This document shows positions 35,546 to 46,599 of a stretch of DNA of 64,000 nucleotides, in pieces. The stretch comes from Nephrocerus scutellatus. Taxonomy: Eukaryota; Arthropoda; Insecta; Diptera; Pipunculidae. Made by a program: the position numbers and the translations under genes. Below the pieces are notes generated by a model. It saw nothing but the letters and a program-made list of their open reading frames with translations, did not search any database and was not told the origin of the DNA. The stretch lies in assembly GCA_947095585.1 (NCBI GenBank), contig OX352766.1, positions 868,001-932,000 of the forward strand, written 5' to 3'. Positions within the stretch are counted from its first letter, which is position 1, and each line of letters opens with the position of its first letter.

Positions 35546-36259
35546 GCCAGAACTTCAAAGGTGGTCTCACAGCGTTTGCAGATGATACTTACCATCGACA
35601 TACGAATGTATTAGGAATTTAAAGGAAGATCTCATTTAATTAAGAAACTGGTTCGCACATCACAAACTATTAATAAATAAATAAAAAAACGAAAGCGATG
35701 ATCTTTAAGTTATCCGCAAATGTAGTCACTGAATATGATATTTTTTTTCACTCACACTACTGCATAAAGGTTTGCTTACATCAACATACTTGTGCTAAGA
35801 ATTACCTTATAGCGAGTAATTCCTGCTCTAATACTTGCCTAAAAAAATCCCATTTGTCGAGCCATTTCAATATCTAGGAGATATTATTGACTTTAACTGG
35901 AAAGTTCACATACAATCCTTAAATATTTATACGATCCTGGTTACGCGGAAAATGTACCAATTGGCCGAAGAAAATTTGAACTATGACTTAGCTAATTGCA
36001 AGCTTCAGTACGGCATTACAATCTGTGGCGGAGCATACATTAACACATTAAAGTCGCTGTTATTAGCCCAGAAACACATCATTCGCATAATATGTGGCAA
36101 AAGCCGCCTTTCCCACACTTGGCCTCATTTTTGCGCACTTAGCACTTATATGCATTTAAGTCCTTAGAGACTACTTCATAAGAAATGGTAATATTGCTAC
36201 CAGATACTCATGCGTTGATAAGTTGCTTGTCAATGGTATGTGTCATTTGTAAGTGCCCC

Positions 36260-36436
36260 TTGCGCATAAGGAACTCATTTCTTGCATTTTTACTTAGTTA
36301 CTTTACCAAAATATTTTTATAAACTACCCGTCTGTCTGTTATCATTTCATGGCAAAACGGTTGGACTGGTTTGGTTCATATTTTTTAAAAATCTTCTAAA
36401 TAGTCCGGGGATGATTATAGGAACCTGGGAAATTTT
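36260..36436. repeat. Interspersed-repeat scrap
   Basis: Text such as AAACGGTTGGACTGGTTTGG and AATAGTCCGGGGATGATTATAGG resembles the 6.7-6.9 kb segment (TTCATAATAGTCCGGCTAAGGTTATAGG). The orientation is plus at both. It is a fragment of a short dispersed repeat. Confidence 0.45.
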
Positions 36437-36526
36437 AAATCGATGTGAATGCCACCGTGTGTGCATCAAAAAAAAACCATGTGACCATGACCATGTTGTT
36501 GGCTGGCTGACAGACCCACCTTGGCT
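36436..36526 (-). pseudogene. Second mariner transposase scrap
   Basis: The minus strand reads NMVMVTWFF and GGIHID, matching the mariner block VMxTxFWDxxGIIHIDYL. It aligns base for base, with few changes, to the 24.72-24.80 kb mariner relic (CAACATGGTCATGGxCACA; ATTCACATCGATT). Only about 90 bp remain, wedged between an interspersed-repeat scrap and an RTE fragment. Confidence 0.7.
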
Positions 36527-36529
36527 TCG

Positions 36530-36900
36530 ATTCGCTGTTGACCACCAGGAATAACAGCGGTGATAGTATGCACCCCTGACGTACTCCAATTTGGACTTCG
36601 AATTCCTCGGACACCTTACCGTTGTGTAGGACGTGACATTTACTTTTTTAGTTCTTATGGGATACCCCTCCTGCGCACGGCCATCCAGATAGCATCTCGA
36701 TTTAAGCCGGCAAAAGCCTTCTCGAAGTCGATGAACAGTAGATGTAGCGGAGATCTGTACTCGACGCATTGTTTTATTATGATTCGCATGGTGTTTATGT
36801 GATCGATGTAAGAGGATCCAGAGCGAAAGCGTGCCTGTTCGACGGCGAGAGTTGAATCTAAATGCTCCTTAACGCATTCTTAATATTATAGGCATCCTAC
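36530..36900 (-). pseudogene. RTE-like LINE RT fragment
   Basis: The minus strand reads RFRSGSSYIDHINTMRIII near 36,775-36,832 and VEYRSPLHLLFIDFEKAFAG near 36,705-36,765. The latter is RT motif A; the family has FIDFEKAFD, here A-G replaces D-x. GIPIRTKKVNVTSYTT follows. An in-frame stretch (36,769-36,347) then runs on into the neighbouring scraps. A related fragment with an intact FVDFEKAFD is at 48.6 kb. Confidence 0.8.
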
Positions 36901-37129
36901 TGTCACCCCTTCTTAATGCTTATTCGGCCATTGAGGCAAGTGAGTCGATGTACTGTCGTTTGTCCCGTCTTACACTACGCTGCACATCCTTCTATTTGAC
37001 GCAATATTGGGCTTCTACATACGCACACGCATTGACAAAAGACTCCTGTCTACAGATTAGGACGCGTATTGTAAAGGCAAGTCTGTAGAAACTGCTCTGC
37101 ATAGACTGGTACGTTCTATTGAACATTCC

Positions 37130-38065
37130 TTTCACCACAAGGAGTCCTAGAAATTGAAGGCGCTTTTAACAACGTCAACACATCTGCGATTACGGATGCG
37201 CTGTCGACTTTGAGGGTGGACGACTCGCTTGGCGAATTCATTATTCTTCTGCTCACAAGTAGGATTATTATTTCATAGCTGGGCGTGTCGTCTGCCAGAA
37301 GATCTGTGTGCAAAGGAAACCCACAAGGTGGAGTCCTGTGGAACTTAGCGGTGAATATACTGCTGGTCGACGGAGGTGTTTTCTTAAAAAAACTGGATCT
37401 TAGCCTATCTTTCCGTCTTCCAAATCACTGTAGTGTTTTCCAGGCTGGAATTATGGCTATCAGTGAAGCGTTGTCTTGGCTGAAGAGAAACGTCATATCC
37501 GCTAAGGATATCCGTATATTCTCGGATAGCCAAGCTGCACTGAAATCCCTGGAATCAGTCTCCACCAATTCAATTCTAGCGCTTAACTGCCGATCATCTC
37601 TCGTTCGCATCATCGCAGTTCAATATCGACCTGTGTTGGGTGCCGGAGCACAGAGACCTTCCTGGTAACTGTATGGCTGACGCACTCGCCAAGCAAGGAA
37701 CTACACTGCCCTTCTAACCTGAAGGCATACCAATCGCTACATGCAAACTCTTGTTAAAGCGGGATGCTAATGAAAAAGCGACAAAACAGATCTGGCCCAA
37801 GCTGGAACCGAAACGCTCCAAGTGTTTGATTTCTCAAAAAAGATCGCACATCGGTGCTATTGTAGGTGTCATCACTGGACCCTGTCTCATATGCCGGCAT
37901 GCAGAAAGACTTGAAGTCTTCTTGAATGACTTCTGCAGAAGCTGCATAGATGAGGAGGTGGAGGAGGAGACCATCGTCCATCTTCTCTGTACTTGTCCAG
38001 CCCTCTCCCAAGTGATGGATGCGATGATGATCTCACTGAAAAGTGGAACCAGTCTATTCTGAAAT
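37130..38065 (+). pseudogene. LOA-type LINE relic: RT motifs, RNase H and zinc-knuckle tail
   Basis: VLEIEGAFNNVNTSAITDAL from about 37,147 is RT motif A (family FLDIEGAFNN). CKGNPQGGVLWNLAVNILL near 37,309-37,365 is motif B; the YADD part is deleted. RNase H follows: SFRLPNHCSVFQAGIMAISE (37,410-37,470, with the catalytic Glu of FQAEI changed to Gly), IRIFSDSQAALKSLES (37,517-37,560) and, after a frameshift, WVPEHRDLPGNCMADALAKQ (37,640-37,700). A Cys-rich tail FCRSCIDEEVEEETIVHLLC is near 37,930-37,990, then CPALS. RNase H after RT is the LOA/I-group signature. The copy is inactive. Confidence 0.85.
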
Positions 38066-38074
38066 TTGGGTGAA

Positions 38075-38355
38075 AGCAAAGTTGTTAAACTCGATATTTC
38101 CAAGGCATTTGACAGAGTCTGGCATCAAGCTCTTTTGTCGAAATTGAATGATAAGGCCCTGCTTGATTGGGACTAGTGAATACCTTTTTGGCCAAATCCA
38201 ATGTTCACCGCATAAACGCCGGTGTTCCTCAAGGCTCTGGTTTGTCTACGACACTCTTTCTGATTTTCATTAACTATCTCCTATTCGCCACTTCTAATCC
38301 AATCCATTCTTTCGCTGACGGCAGCACTCTTAGCTTTTCATTTCACGCTTTCTGC
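38075..38355 (+). pseudogene. Jockey-type LINE RT fragment
   Basis: VVKLDISKAFDRVWHQALLS (38,080-38,140) is an intact-looking motif A. INAGVPQGSGLSTTLFLIFI (38,211-38,272) is motif B and SFADGSTLSFSF (38,308-38,343) is motif C, where the second catalytic Asp of FADD has become Gly. About 150 bp between A and B are compressed and frames differ. It is the same family as 3.3 kb and 28.7 kb. Confidence 0.82.
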
Positions 38356-38399
38356 GCACCATTCTTCGTCGCAACTAAATGCGAGACATACTTAAGAGT

Positions 38400-38650
38400 T
38401 CAAAATGGGTCCTCTAAAAAATGGAATGGTGTAAAATCCTGTGGTCCCTGGCCCCGGTACCCAATACAGGTGAATGTTGAACTGCTCCGCCATCTCCCTG
38501 AGAGATGATCGGCATTCTGCGCCGATGAACTGGCCAAAAATGGTACTACGCTACCCCTTCTAACTGAAAATGTTTCCATATAGGCATACCGATTGCTACA
38601 TGCAAACTCATGTTAAGCACTGACATAAAAAGTCTTCTACGTTTTATTCC
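38400..38650 (+). pseudogene. LOA-type RNase H tail scrap
   Basis: ADELAKNGTTLPLLTEN near 38,521-38,572 matches MADALAKQGTTLP of the 37-kb relic. GIPIATCKLML near 38,585-38,617 matches the following GIPIATCKLLL there. It is a second, smaller piece of the same or a sister element. Confidence 0.65.
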
Positions 38651-38654
38651 AAGC

Positions 38655-39425
38655 TCCATCTGGTTCATGAAATGTCTTGGATTAACGTGAAGACTGCCAG
38701 CGAAGGGCACAATTCGACGGTCCTCTTCCAACACGGATTAGTTATACGACAATCGTCGTCTATCTTTGACAGATGTGCCAGTATTAACTCAATGGTTAGA
38801 GCAAGATCGATCTTAAATCCCTGCCGATCTTTGGTTCACAACAACCGGTTGAGATATGCAACTCCACAGAGGAGGCATCATCGCATCGGTAACATCAGGG
38901 ACGTAAACTGATGCTCCAAAGACAAAGAAAATGTTACCATGCTAGCGTTCTACCCGCCACCAGCCACTATCTAGGTCAAGCCCAGAACGAAACAGGGTCC
39001 TCAACCAGAAGTTGGCCCAGACTCAGCTAACCTCTAAGGATATCAACCTTACCTGTGGGTATAGCCCGTAGTACCAACGCGACCTTGGTGAGATCTGACA
39101 TCAATGGACTCAATTTGTTCAGTAGTGAATACGAAGACAGTCTACTGCTAGACATTCTAAGTACCAGTAACCCATTCAGGGTCGCAAAGTACGAAGACAT
39201 TGCCCATAATGAGCATACTCTAAGTATCCGCGGCCCATTCCTATTTTCCGTGGTAGAGCCGCGCACGTATAGGTTCAATGAGTGGGGCGAGAGCGACGGA
39301 AGTAATGTTCTTGCATATGTTGGTTATATACCATTTAGTGTCAACTATTATTCAAAATATTTTGGATTGTGTCTTCGGGCAATGGTTGTTTTTGATTTCA
39401 TTTCTGTGACCCAGTTTTGAGCTCC
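38655..39425. other. Unassigned stretch with one open frame
   Basis: A 121-codon plus-strand frame lies at 39,055-39,420 (starts MGIARSTNATLVRSDINGLN, ends FISVTQF). Its composition is ordinary and it contains the segment YEDIAHNEHTLSIRGPFLF. I know no family for it, and an overlapping 83-codon minus-strand frame exists. In this setting it is most likely decayed transposon sequence. Confidence 0.25.
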
Positions 39426-39589
39426 ATAATAAGTCCATATAATATGATTTTGTTGTTTTTCCAGTAACTAGATGATTTTCCGGCTATTTCATCCGATAAC
39501 ACTGCACTAATAGAGCGGTCGTTGAGTTTATTTTTACCCAAACCAACCCCCATGGCTGCTAGGGATGCTCTACAGTTACTGTCCCCATT

Positions 39590-39960
39590 GTCTAAACCTC
39601 GAAAACCTTAAGGATGTCACACTAATATCGGTCATGTAATATGCTACCACGTTCCCACCACAACTCCTAGTGGCCTTCACTTTAATATTCATCTCTCAGC
39701 AATCCCGAAAACTAAGGATTACACACTAACATCGGTGATATATAACATATCACCTCCTTTTCAATACCATCCCTATCGGTGCTGGAAATGTCTTGCCATC
39801 ATTTTTCATCTCAACGACCACGATTCGACACTAATATCGGTCATACGGTCATACGTCACTCCCTTCCCAACCTATCCTTAGGAGTGCTAGAAGTGTCTTA
39901 CCGTCACTATCACTATCACTTCCAATCACTAGAAAACTCAACGACCAACACGTCAGAACC
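39590..39960 (+). repeat. Degenerate tandem repeats around CACTAATATCGGTCAT
   Basis: CACTAATATCGGTCAT-like words occur near 39,620, 39,735 and 39,830, each followed by a TCCTAxxGGTGCTxGAAxTGTCTTxCC-like segment. The period is 100-130 bp and the identity low. No protein is encoded. Confidence 0.45.
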
Positions 39961-39999
39961 TATGTTTGATTCCCGGTGAAATGTCAAATGTACAATAGT

Positions 40000-40235
40000 A
40001 CTAATCATCCATCTCTCTGGTATAGAGGTTGTAGAGAAATTGGTCCTAATGCACTACCCTGAGGTACCCCAGCTCGTACTAATCATCGATATTATATATA
40101 TTGGCAGACAGATCTCTCTGTTGTAGAGATTTAGAGAGAGAGAGACGGATCTCTCTGGTATAAAGATTGTAGAGAGTAGTGGTCCTAATACACTACCTTG
40201 AGGTACCCCAGCTTGTACTAAGTTCAGTTTTGAGT
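40000..40235 (-). pseudogene. RT motif-B segment in two tandem copies
   Basis: The minus strand encodes AGVPQGSVLGPL (copy 1 near 40,218-40,180) and the same motif with SALGP (copy 2 near 40,080-40,040). Plus-strand GAGGTACCCC anchors lie at 40,200 and 40,061 (spacing 139). Both are followed on the plus strand by CTCTCTGxTxTAxAGATT-type sequence. Nothing else of the element remains. Confidence 0.7.
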
Positions 40236-40239
40236 AATC

Positions 40240-42060
40240 GTCCTTATAGACATATAGTAAGTATGCTTACTGCTTACAATTTTTTTTAGATTTGCAGACG
40301 AGAGTCTATCGTTTAGACCACGGAGACGACTCGTAGTACCTCTTTTAAATACAGATTCAAAATGTAATAGTAGCAATGTAATGTATGTATCTAGATACAC
40401 AATTCCCTTCTTACTCAAGAAGATGAAGCAAAGAAACGCAAACTTAAATGGAAAACAAAATTGCGAACCCTTTCGAAAAGGAAATTGCGAATTCCGCCTG
40501 CTCTTTTATATACAAAAAAGATACAATATCTACCCCAGGCGGCAATTGGCATCCGAACCATTTAACACAACAACAATTAGATAACGAAAAGAAATAACCA
40601 GAGAGAGGAAAGATTCTTATTGGGCGACGGCCAAGTTCGCCAGTTAGGCATCTTCTAATTAAACTCGCGCGCACACACACACGCAGCTAGATAGAAACAA
40701 TGTGTTACTTGTACATATTTACACCTAACATGAATCTATGTATAGCGCATATATAGCTACAGTCTTGTAAAACGGTTCACTCACTGGTCTGTTCAATTAG
40801 ACCAACGAACGTTCGCCACACGACAACGACAACGACGACGATGGCTTATCTTATCCTGAGCTTTAATTAAGCGCTTCAGCGGCAGAGCAGCACCCGGCGA
40901 CCAATGACGAGCGCGATGAAAAGCATCGGGTAGCTATGAATGTGTGCTCGTGTGTGTGTGTGTGTGTGCAATGCTAATAAGCATTTACTTGCAATAAACA
41001 TAAATTCAACTCAACACCCAGTTGGTGCAGCGTTGCGGCCCCCCCAATCCCCCGGCACAGCAGACCGCTCAGCGTTTGAGTTATATCGCCGATTTAATTT
41101 GCGTGCCGCTAATTGGATGTACAAATGAGATTGTGTATGTGTGTGGTATATAATACCATACCTCCGAACAACAAAAAACAGACACAAAAGAAAAATGCGG
41201 GAGCGACATTAATTAAAAGACAGCAACAACAACAACCAAACCGAACAAGCTCCAAAAACACCCAATGACATAAAAGATAGCCCCACCTTCCGTCGCTGGT
41301 GATGTGCTGAGCTGGTGGTGTAGTTGCCAGCAATTTATCGCTAGACTCTCGCGAGTCGCGACGGCCGACGGCCACACACAGACACACACGGAACGTGACA
41401 ACGCATCAGCAGCGCGACGAATGAGCGGCGTTCGCTAATTAATTAGGTTCTGCGCAAAAATGCAGTAAATACGGAGCGGTATTAAAAACAATCATTTACA
41501 AGAGTATTACATACTCGTGCATGTACATTGGGCAACAAGCAGCCAACCAACCAATCAACTAACCAAGCAACCCTTAACAGAACCGTTAGTTAGTTAGTTG
41601 TTGGTTTTGGTGATTAGAATCGAAATGAAAGGGATGTTCGTTCGGATGCGATGCGATGGATGCTGTTAGTCAAGGGTTGGTGGGAGCGGCGGTGGGTGGG
41701 TGGCCAAAAACATATACATACAGTCATACACATACGGCGAGTAGGTACGCTTGGTCGTATGTGTGTTTTTGAAATTTGCAATTTGCTGATTTCCAGATTT
41801 CCCGATTTTCTGTTGATGCTCGCCGTCCTTTTTATGTGGACGGGACGGGACGACGAAAAACTTTATTCACACAACACATCACACCTCTTTCGAACTTACA
41901 ATTACGCGATAGCTGTGGGGTAGGGTAGGAGTGCAAGAAAACTCTATCAACGGGGTTGGTTTACAGGGGTGCAGTGCAGTTAACGCCCACAGACGACCCA
42001 ATCAAGTCAAATGTCTTGCCGGCGGCGAAAAAAGCTGCAATTGAAGGGGAAGGCGCACAC
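40240..42060. other. Non-coding stretch
   Basis: No gene is recognised. It includes (GT)n near 40,950-40,968 and GTTA repeats near 41,587-41,600. GC-moderate stretches around 40,800-41,100 and 41,280-41,460 look like ordinary single-copy host DNA. Confidence 0.4.
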
Positions 42061-42065
42061 CAATT

Positions 42066-42988
42066 TTTGACGTTTTTTTGGGAAATGGAAGAAACTTTTG
42101 CCTTTTTTTTGGAGAAATGGGAAAAACTTTTGACTTTTTTTTGGAGAAAAGGAAAAACTTTTGACATTTTTTTGATGAATGGAAGAAACATTTGCCTTTT
42201 TTTGGAGAAAAGGAAAAACTTTTGATATTTTTTGAGAAATGGAGAAAACTTTTGACATTTTTTTGAGAAAAGGAAAAAACTTTTGACATTTTTTTGAGAA
42301 ATGGAAGAAACTTTTGACTTTTTTTGAGAAATGGAAGAAACTTTTGACTTTTTTTTGATGAATGGAAGAAACATTTGCGTTTTTTTGGAGAAAAGGAAAA
42401 ACTTTTGATATTTTTTGAGAAATGGAGAAAACTTTTGACATTTTTTTGAGAAAAGGAAAAAGCTTTTGACATTTTTTGGAGAAATGGAAGAAACTTTTGA
42501 CTTTTTTTGAGAAATGGAAGAAACTTTTGACTTTTTTTGGAGAAAAGGAAAAACTTTTGACATTTTTTTGATGAATGGAAGAAACCTTTGCCTTTTTTTG
42601 GAGAAAAGGAAAAACTTTTGATATTTTTTGAGAAATGGAGAAAACTTTTGACATTTTTTTGAGAAAAGGAAAAAACTTTTGACATTTTTTTGAGAAATGG
42701 AAGAAACTTTTGCTTTTTTTGTAGAAATATTTTATTGACATTTTTATGGGAAAAGGAAAAAACTTCTGACTTTTTTTGAGAAATGTTTTATTGATATTTT
42801 TTGAGAAATGGAAAAATCTTTTGACTTTTTTTGAGAAATGTTTTATTGGCATTTTTTTGGGAAAAGGAAAAAAGGACTTTTTTTGAGAAATGTTTTATTG
42901 ATATTTTTTGAGAAATGGAAAAATCTTTTGACTTTTTTTTGAGAAATGTTTTATTGAAATTTTTTTGGAAAATGGAAAAAATTCTCTA
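42066..42988 (+). repeat. Minisatellite of ~38-bp units with higher-order repeats
   Basis: About 24 units of the type GGAGAAATGGAAGAAACTTTTGACTTTTTTT are present. A longer block starting GGAAGAAACxTTTGC recurs at 42,181, 42,364 and 42,577 (spacing 183 and 213). The A/G-T bias keeps three minus-strand frames open at once (200, 227 and 281 codons, repeating KKSQKF-, KVSSIS- and HFSKK-type words). Three overlapping frames on one strand show this is repeat structure, not a protein. Confidence 0.95.
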
Positions 42989-42989
42989 A

Positions 42990-45900
42990 AATCAAGCTGG
43001 TACAGAAAACGTATGATTGTTTCTACGGAAATAAACATATAACTATCAACAATTTATATAAAGGGACGTCATATAACATAACATAACATAAGTTTCGGTT
43101 CTTCAAATTATCAACACGCTTTAGTTAATGAGTTAATTTGATCTTGTAAGGCCTTGTAGGCGGAGATCTTGACGAAAAATTCCACTGAGAGATTACGAAA
43201 TCCTGGGAACAGCCTGCGGCATGGAATCGACTGATTGGGCTGATTTTGAACTGAAGCGATACTTCGACCAAAGCGTTGTCTCACTGGCCCAGGAACATTC
43301 AATAGTGAATACGTTGGCTCAAATTTATTCCCAATAGCCGCCTGTCTGGTGGGACGATTACTACAACCGAAAAGTATCGAAATCGACTCTGAATTTCGGT
43401 AGCAATTTTTAGTGATTTTCAAACGTTGCACGTTCATCAACTTCATCGTTATAAAAATGTAAACCTTGTCTTACGATATGACATTGACAGATTACAAAAA
43501 GATTTTAAGCCTACGTTTCTATTAATGTACAAAATTGTAATGTCCCTATTGAGAAACCCTTACCCATTCATTTTCATAAAAATGTTCATCATTTGTTTCT
43601 AAATGTTTAGCAATAAGTGGAGCTGCTCACCGCTTCTTACATATATGTTTAGTACATATGTATACTACATATAAAGATATATACATTTATGCATATTATG
43701 TATCTTATTAGTTACTGTGTTCTATTTATACTGTTAGGTATGAACAAAACAGAACCACCAGAGTACCTACACAAAAATATTTATGTGTGAAAAACTATCC
43801 CAGCACCACACAATCCAGTTCCGCCACCTGCTAAGGGCTAGAAATAATTCGAAAAATTAAAAATAATACATAAATGTATCTATCTCTGTGTGTGAACATA
43901 TTTCCATTTACTTGTTAGTTTCACTCCCCCTCCCCACCGGCCACATGGTAATTACATATCTAATTGTATGTGTGTGCATTAAGACACACGCACACACACA
44001 CACATAACCAAAAAGGAGTCAACAGAAGCAGATATGTATCTACATATTCATGGTTCCTTGTAATTCCTAGGCAGAGGCATCATCATACAGTCAGTCTATG
44101 GGGGGGGGGCCCAGCAAACGTCATTGTAAATCAACCCTGCGTTGTAGCCGGTCGCGGGTGGAAGCGCAACTGAATCAGGATAGGAGTAGGTAGTATCTGC
44201 ATGGGGGGAACATACTTCAAACATTCATTTCAGAGCCTGTCGTCTGATTGCTGTGTGTGTGTGTGTTGTGCCATACAAGGTGGGGGCTGTACTGTTGTTC
44301 TACTGTTACTGCTTATGAATCTCTATTCGCATTTCCCCCGAATGGACCGCTCTCTCTCTCTCTCTCTCACCTTCTCTTTTTCTCTCACTCCTTGTCTCAG
44401 GAGATTTCTCGTTGGTGTCGTTTTTCTTATTTTCATAAAAACTCCGTTTGTTATTTATGTAGATGTACGTCGTCGTCAAGTGTGAGCGGGGTGGAGGTAG
44501 GTGATAGCGCCAGCGCCTAATACCCTTATTGATGCTACATAATGTGCACACACACACACATACACACTCACGCCCAGACACGGCAAGCACCGCCGCATGT
44601 ACATTTATTTTACATTTTTACCACTTACCACTTTATGGCATTATGCGCTGCTATCGTACACCAATGTAGTGAATGAAGTATTGCGATCCTTGCTCTTCCG
44701 TTGTCTGTCCGCTCATCCATCCGAGCGTCGTCTGTCGAGGACGACGAACCAGCCATCGGTTATTATAATTATCGAACGTGTGATGGCAATGGCGGTGGCG
44801 CAAGCGAGACAACATACGAGCGCACAATGGGCGGTCGTCGAACGAACGAACGAACGAACGAACGCTTTGCCAACCAGCCGACCACCCAACCACCCACCGA
44901 AAATGAAAATGAACCGAGATATGTATTTATGTGTTCGTATACGTGTCGTGTGTATTGTGTTGGTATGTATATAAGAGCGAACGAACAACCAGCGGCGGCG
45001 ACCAACAGAAAAAGGGGGGAGCACGGCTGCTCTCGCGTTTGTCTTACGTAGAAGCATCCCCTAATTAAAACAAATGTCACTTGGCGCTCTGACTTTGGCT
45101 GCAGCTTCACTCATCTCGCATATAATTTATTTTCAGAGCTTTTGTTCACCAGATGCTGGCACTCTTTAGGTCCCAGTGCCTTGCCAGAACAGCTACTACT
45201 CAACACAACCCTTCGTGAAGGAGCCTTGATGCCGCGCCAAGGCGCATAAAAGGCGTTACTCATTTATTCCCTTTTGGTTTTTTGTTGTTCGTTTGTTTGT
45301 TTGTTTGTTTGTCCTTTCGTCAGTTTTTCTCACTTTTAGTGTGTGCTGCTGTATATTTAGTCCTTTAGGTTGTAACTTCCGCCCGATGATGCTATAAAAT
45401 GCCATTAGTGCTTTGTTTCCGTGTGTGTGTGTGTCAGCCAGCAGTCATAGGGATGCTCAACTGAACTCTATAGACCAGGAAGTGAAATTATAAACGACAA
45501 TAAGTGTGGTGATGGAATGGCAAATAAAAAATCTAGAGGAGTCAAATGAAGGTGATGATGTTGTAGTGCGGTGGTGGAGTGTGGGGGATGAGATGGCATG
45601 TGGTAAGAAAAGGTTAAAATTCTTCTGTGTAGTCACTGTACCTTACATAGGATATGGTAAATAGCTGTTATGTATGTATTTGCACATAACTTAGTCCTTG
45701 TATTTCTGTGATGCTCCGCAGACCATGACGATTTATCATTTGTTCCTGCTTCTTTCTTTTTTTCCGTGCATTTGAGGAAGAATTAGGGAACTTGTCGCAC
45801 ATGCACATCTCGCGACAGCCGTTAATGTTGTTGTTTTTGTTTTTGTGTTCATCCATACATTAGCTGATGGTTGAACGAGCCAGACAGAGCAAAAGAATTG

Positions 45901-46595
45901 AGCGAGATAAAGCGAGACAGAGAGAGAAAACCCGCGCGGCGGATCGATTAAGCGCGAAAAGCCATTGAGTACGAACGAGAGAACAAAGCTCCACCTACAT
46001 TGTAGTCAGCTACCGCAGCCGCCGCCACCGACGCCACTGGCACTCTGGCATCCTTGAATCCTCGACGTCGCTGGTTATTCCTCGGCAAAGATAATGAGAA
46101 CAAATAATTTCTCTGAAGAGTAGTAATTAATTAAGAGCGAGTGAGTGAGTGAGCGAGTGAACGAACTATAGTCTATAGATAGACATTGGCACGGACGGAC
46201 AGACAGACACTCAGCGACAAATCCACGAGAAGAGTCCTTTTGTGGCAAGCAAGGGTGGAGTCATCATCATCCACTCGTGTATTTATCGCTCATCCATAGC
46301 TAAGCTGCGGCGACGGCATCCTTCCAGACCCCCTTCATTGCGATGATGTGATTAGTTTTCTTTGCATATATACACAGCTCTAGTTGGCATATAATGTACA
46401 TTCATTGTACATTCTATTTAATTACGAATCGCCGAAGGAGAATTCTTCTGCAGGCATCAGCCGAATAACATCACGTTATTTGTCCGCCCAATTAAAAGCA
46501 GTGAGCACCGATGCGCCCTGTTAATGTGGGCGTTGTTAATTAAAATTTTCATTACATAACACCATATTGCGCACATCCATCATTAACCCGTTCGG
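42990..46595. other. Mostly non-coding stretch with microsatellites
   Basis: No gene is recognised. A 111-codon minus-strand frame (43,446-43,111) has ordinary composition but no known family. Simple repeats include AACAT near 43,073-43,090, (CA)n near 43,984-44,004, a G10 run near 44,100, (CT)n near 44,350-44,368, (GAAC)n at 44,842-44,868 and (GTTT)n near 45,287-45,312. Overlapping frames at 44.6-45.1 kb come from the GAAC run. TAATTA-rich sequence near 46,100-46,560 may be regulatory, but nothing proves it. Confidence 0.4.
43447..43575 (+). repeat. Dispersed ~130-bp repeat, copy 1
   Basis: The text runs TAAAAATGTAAACCTTGTCT, CATTGACAGATTA, TACAAAATTGTxATGTCCC and TATTGAxAAACCC. The same order occurs at 59,850-59,975 in the same orientation with visible high identity. 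Class unknown. Confidence 0.6.
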
Positions 46596-46599
46596 ATTG

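Larger units (their letters stand above)
34370..36170 (+). pseudogene. CR1-like LINE RT relic with internally repeated motif B
   Basis: In order: VKSRMISFFERIQFGFRSS (about 34,487-34,545), ELNKSQLTAALFIHDMT (motif A region, 34,579-34,630), and LKNGVPQGSVLSPLLF (motif B, first copy at 34,782). Four further motif-B copies follow. Then GGLTAFADDT (motif C; FADD at 35,575-35,586) and KTKAMIFKLSANVVTEYDIF. Last is an open frame 35,835-36,167 with VEPFQYLGDIIDFNWKVHIQ, KLQYGITICGGAYI and HIIRIICGKSRLSHTWP, which is the thumb and C-terminal region. In a normal element motifs A, B and C would be about 250 bp apart. Here the B segment is expanded to about 0.8 kb. Stops and frameshifts make it non-functional. 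Confidence 0.85.

Noticed and set aside
42002..42852. Minus-strand frames of 200, 227 and 281 codons
   Set aside because: All three overlap in different frames over one minisatellite and consist of Lys/Ser/Phe repeats. The openness follows from the repeat.
44597..45110. Cluster of 80-125-codon frames on both strands
   Set aside because: They arise around a (GAAC)n run and overlap in at least four frames. None has a recognisable domain.
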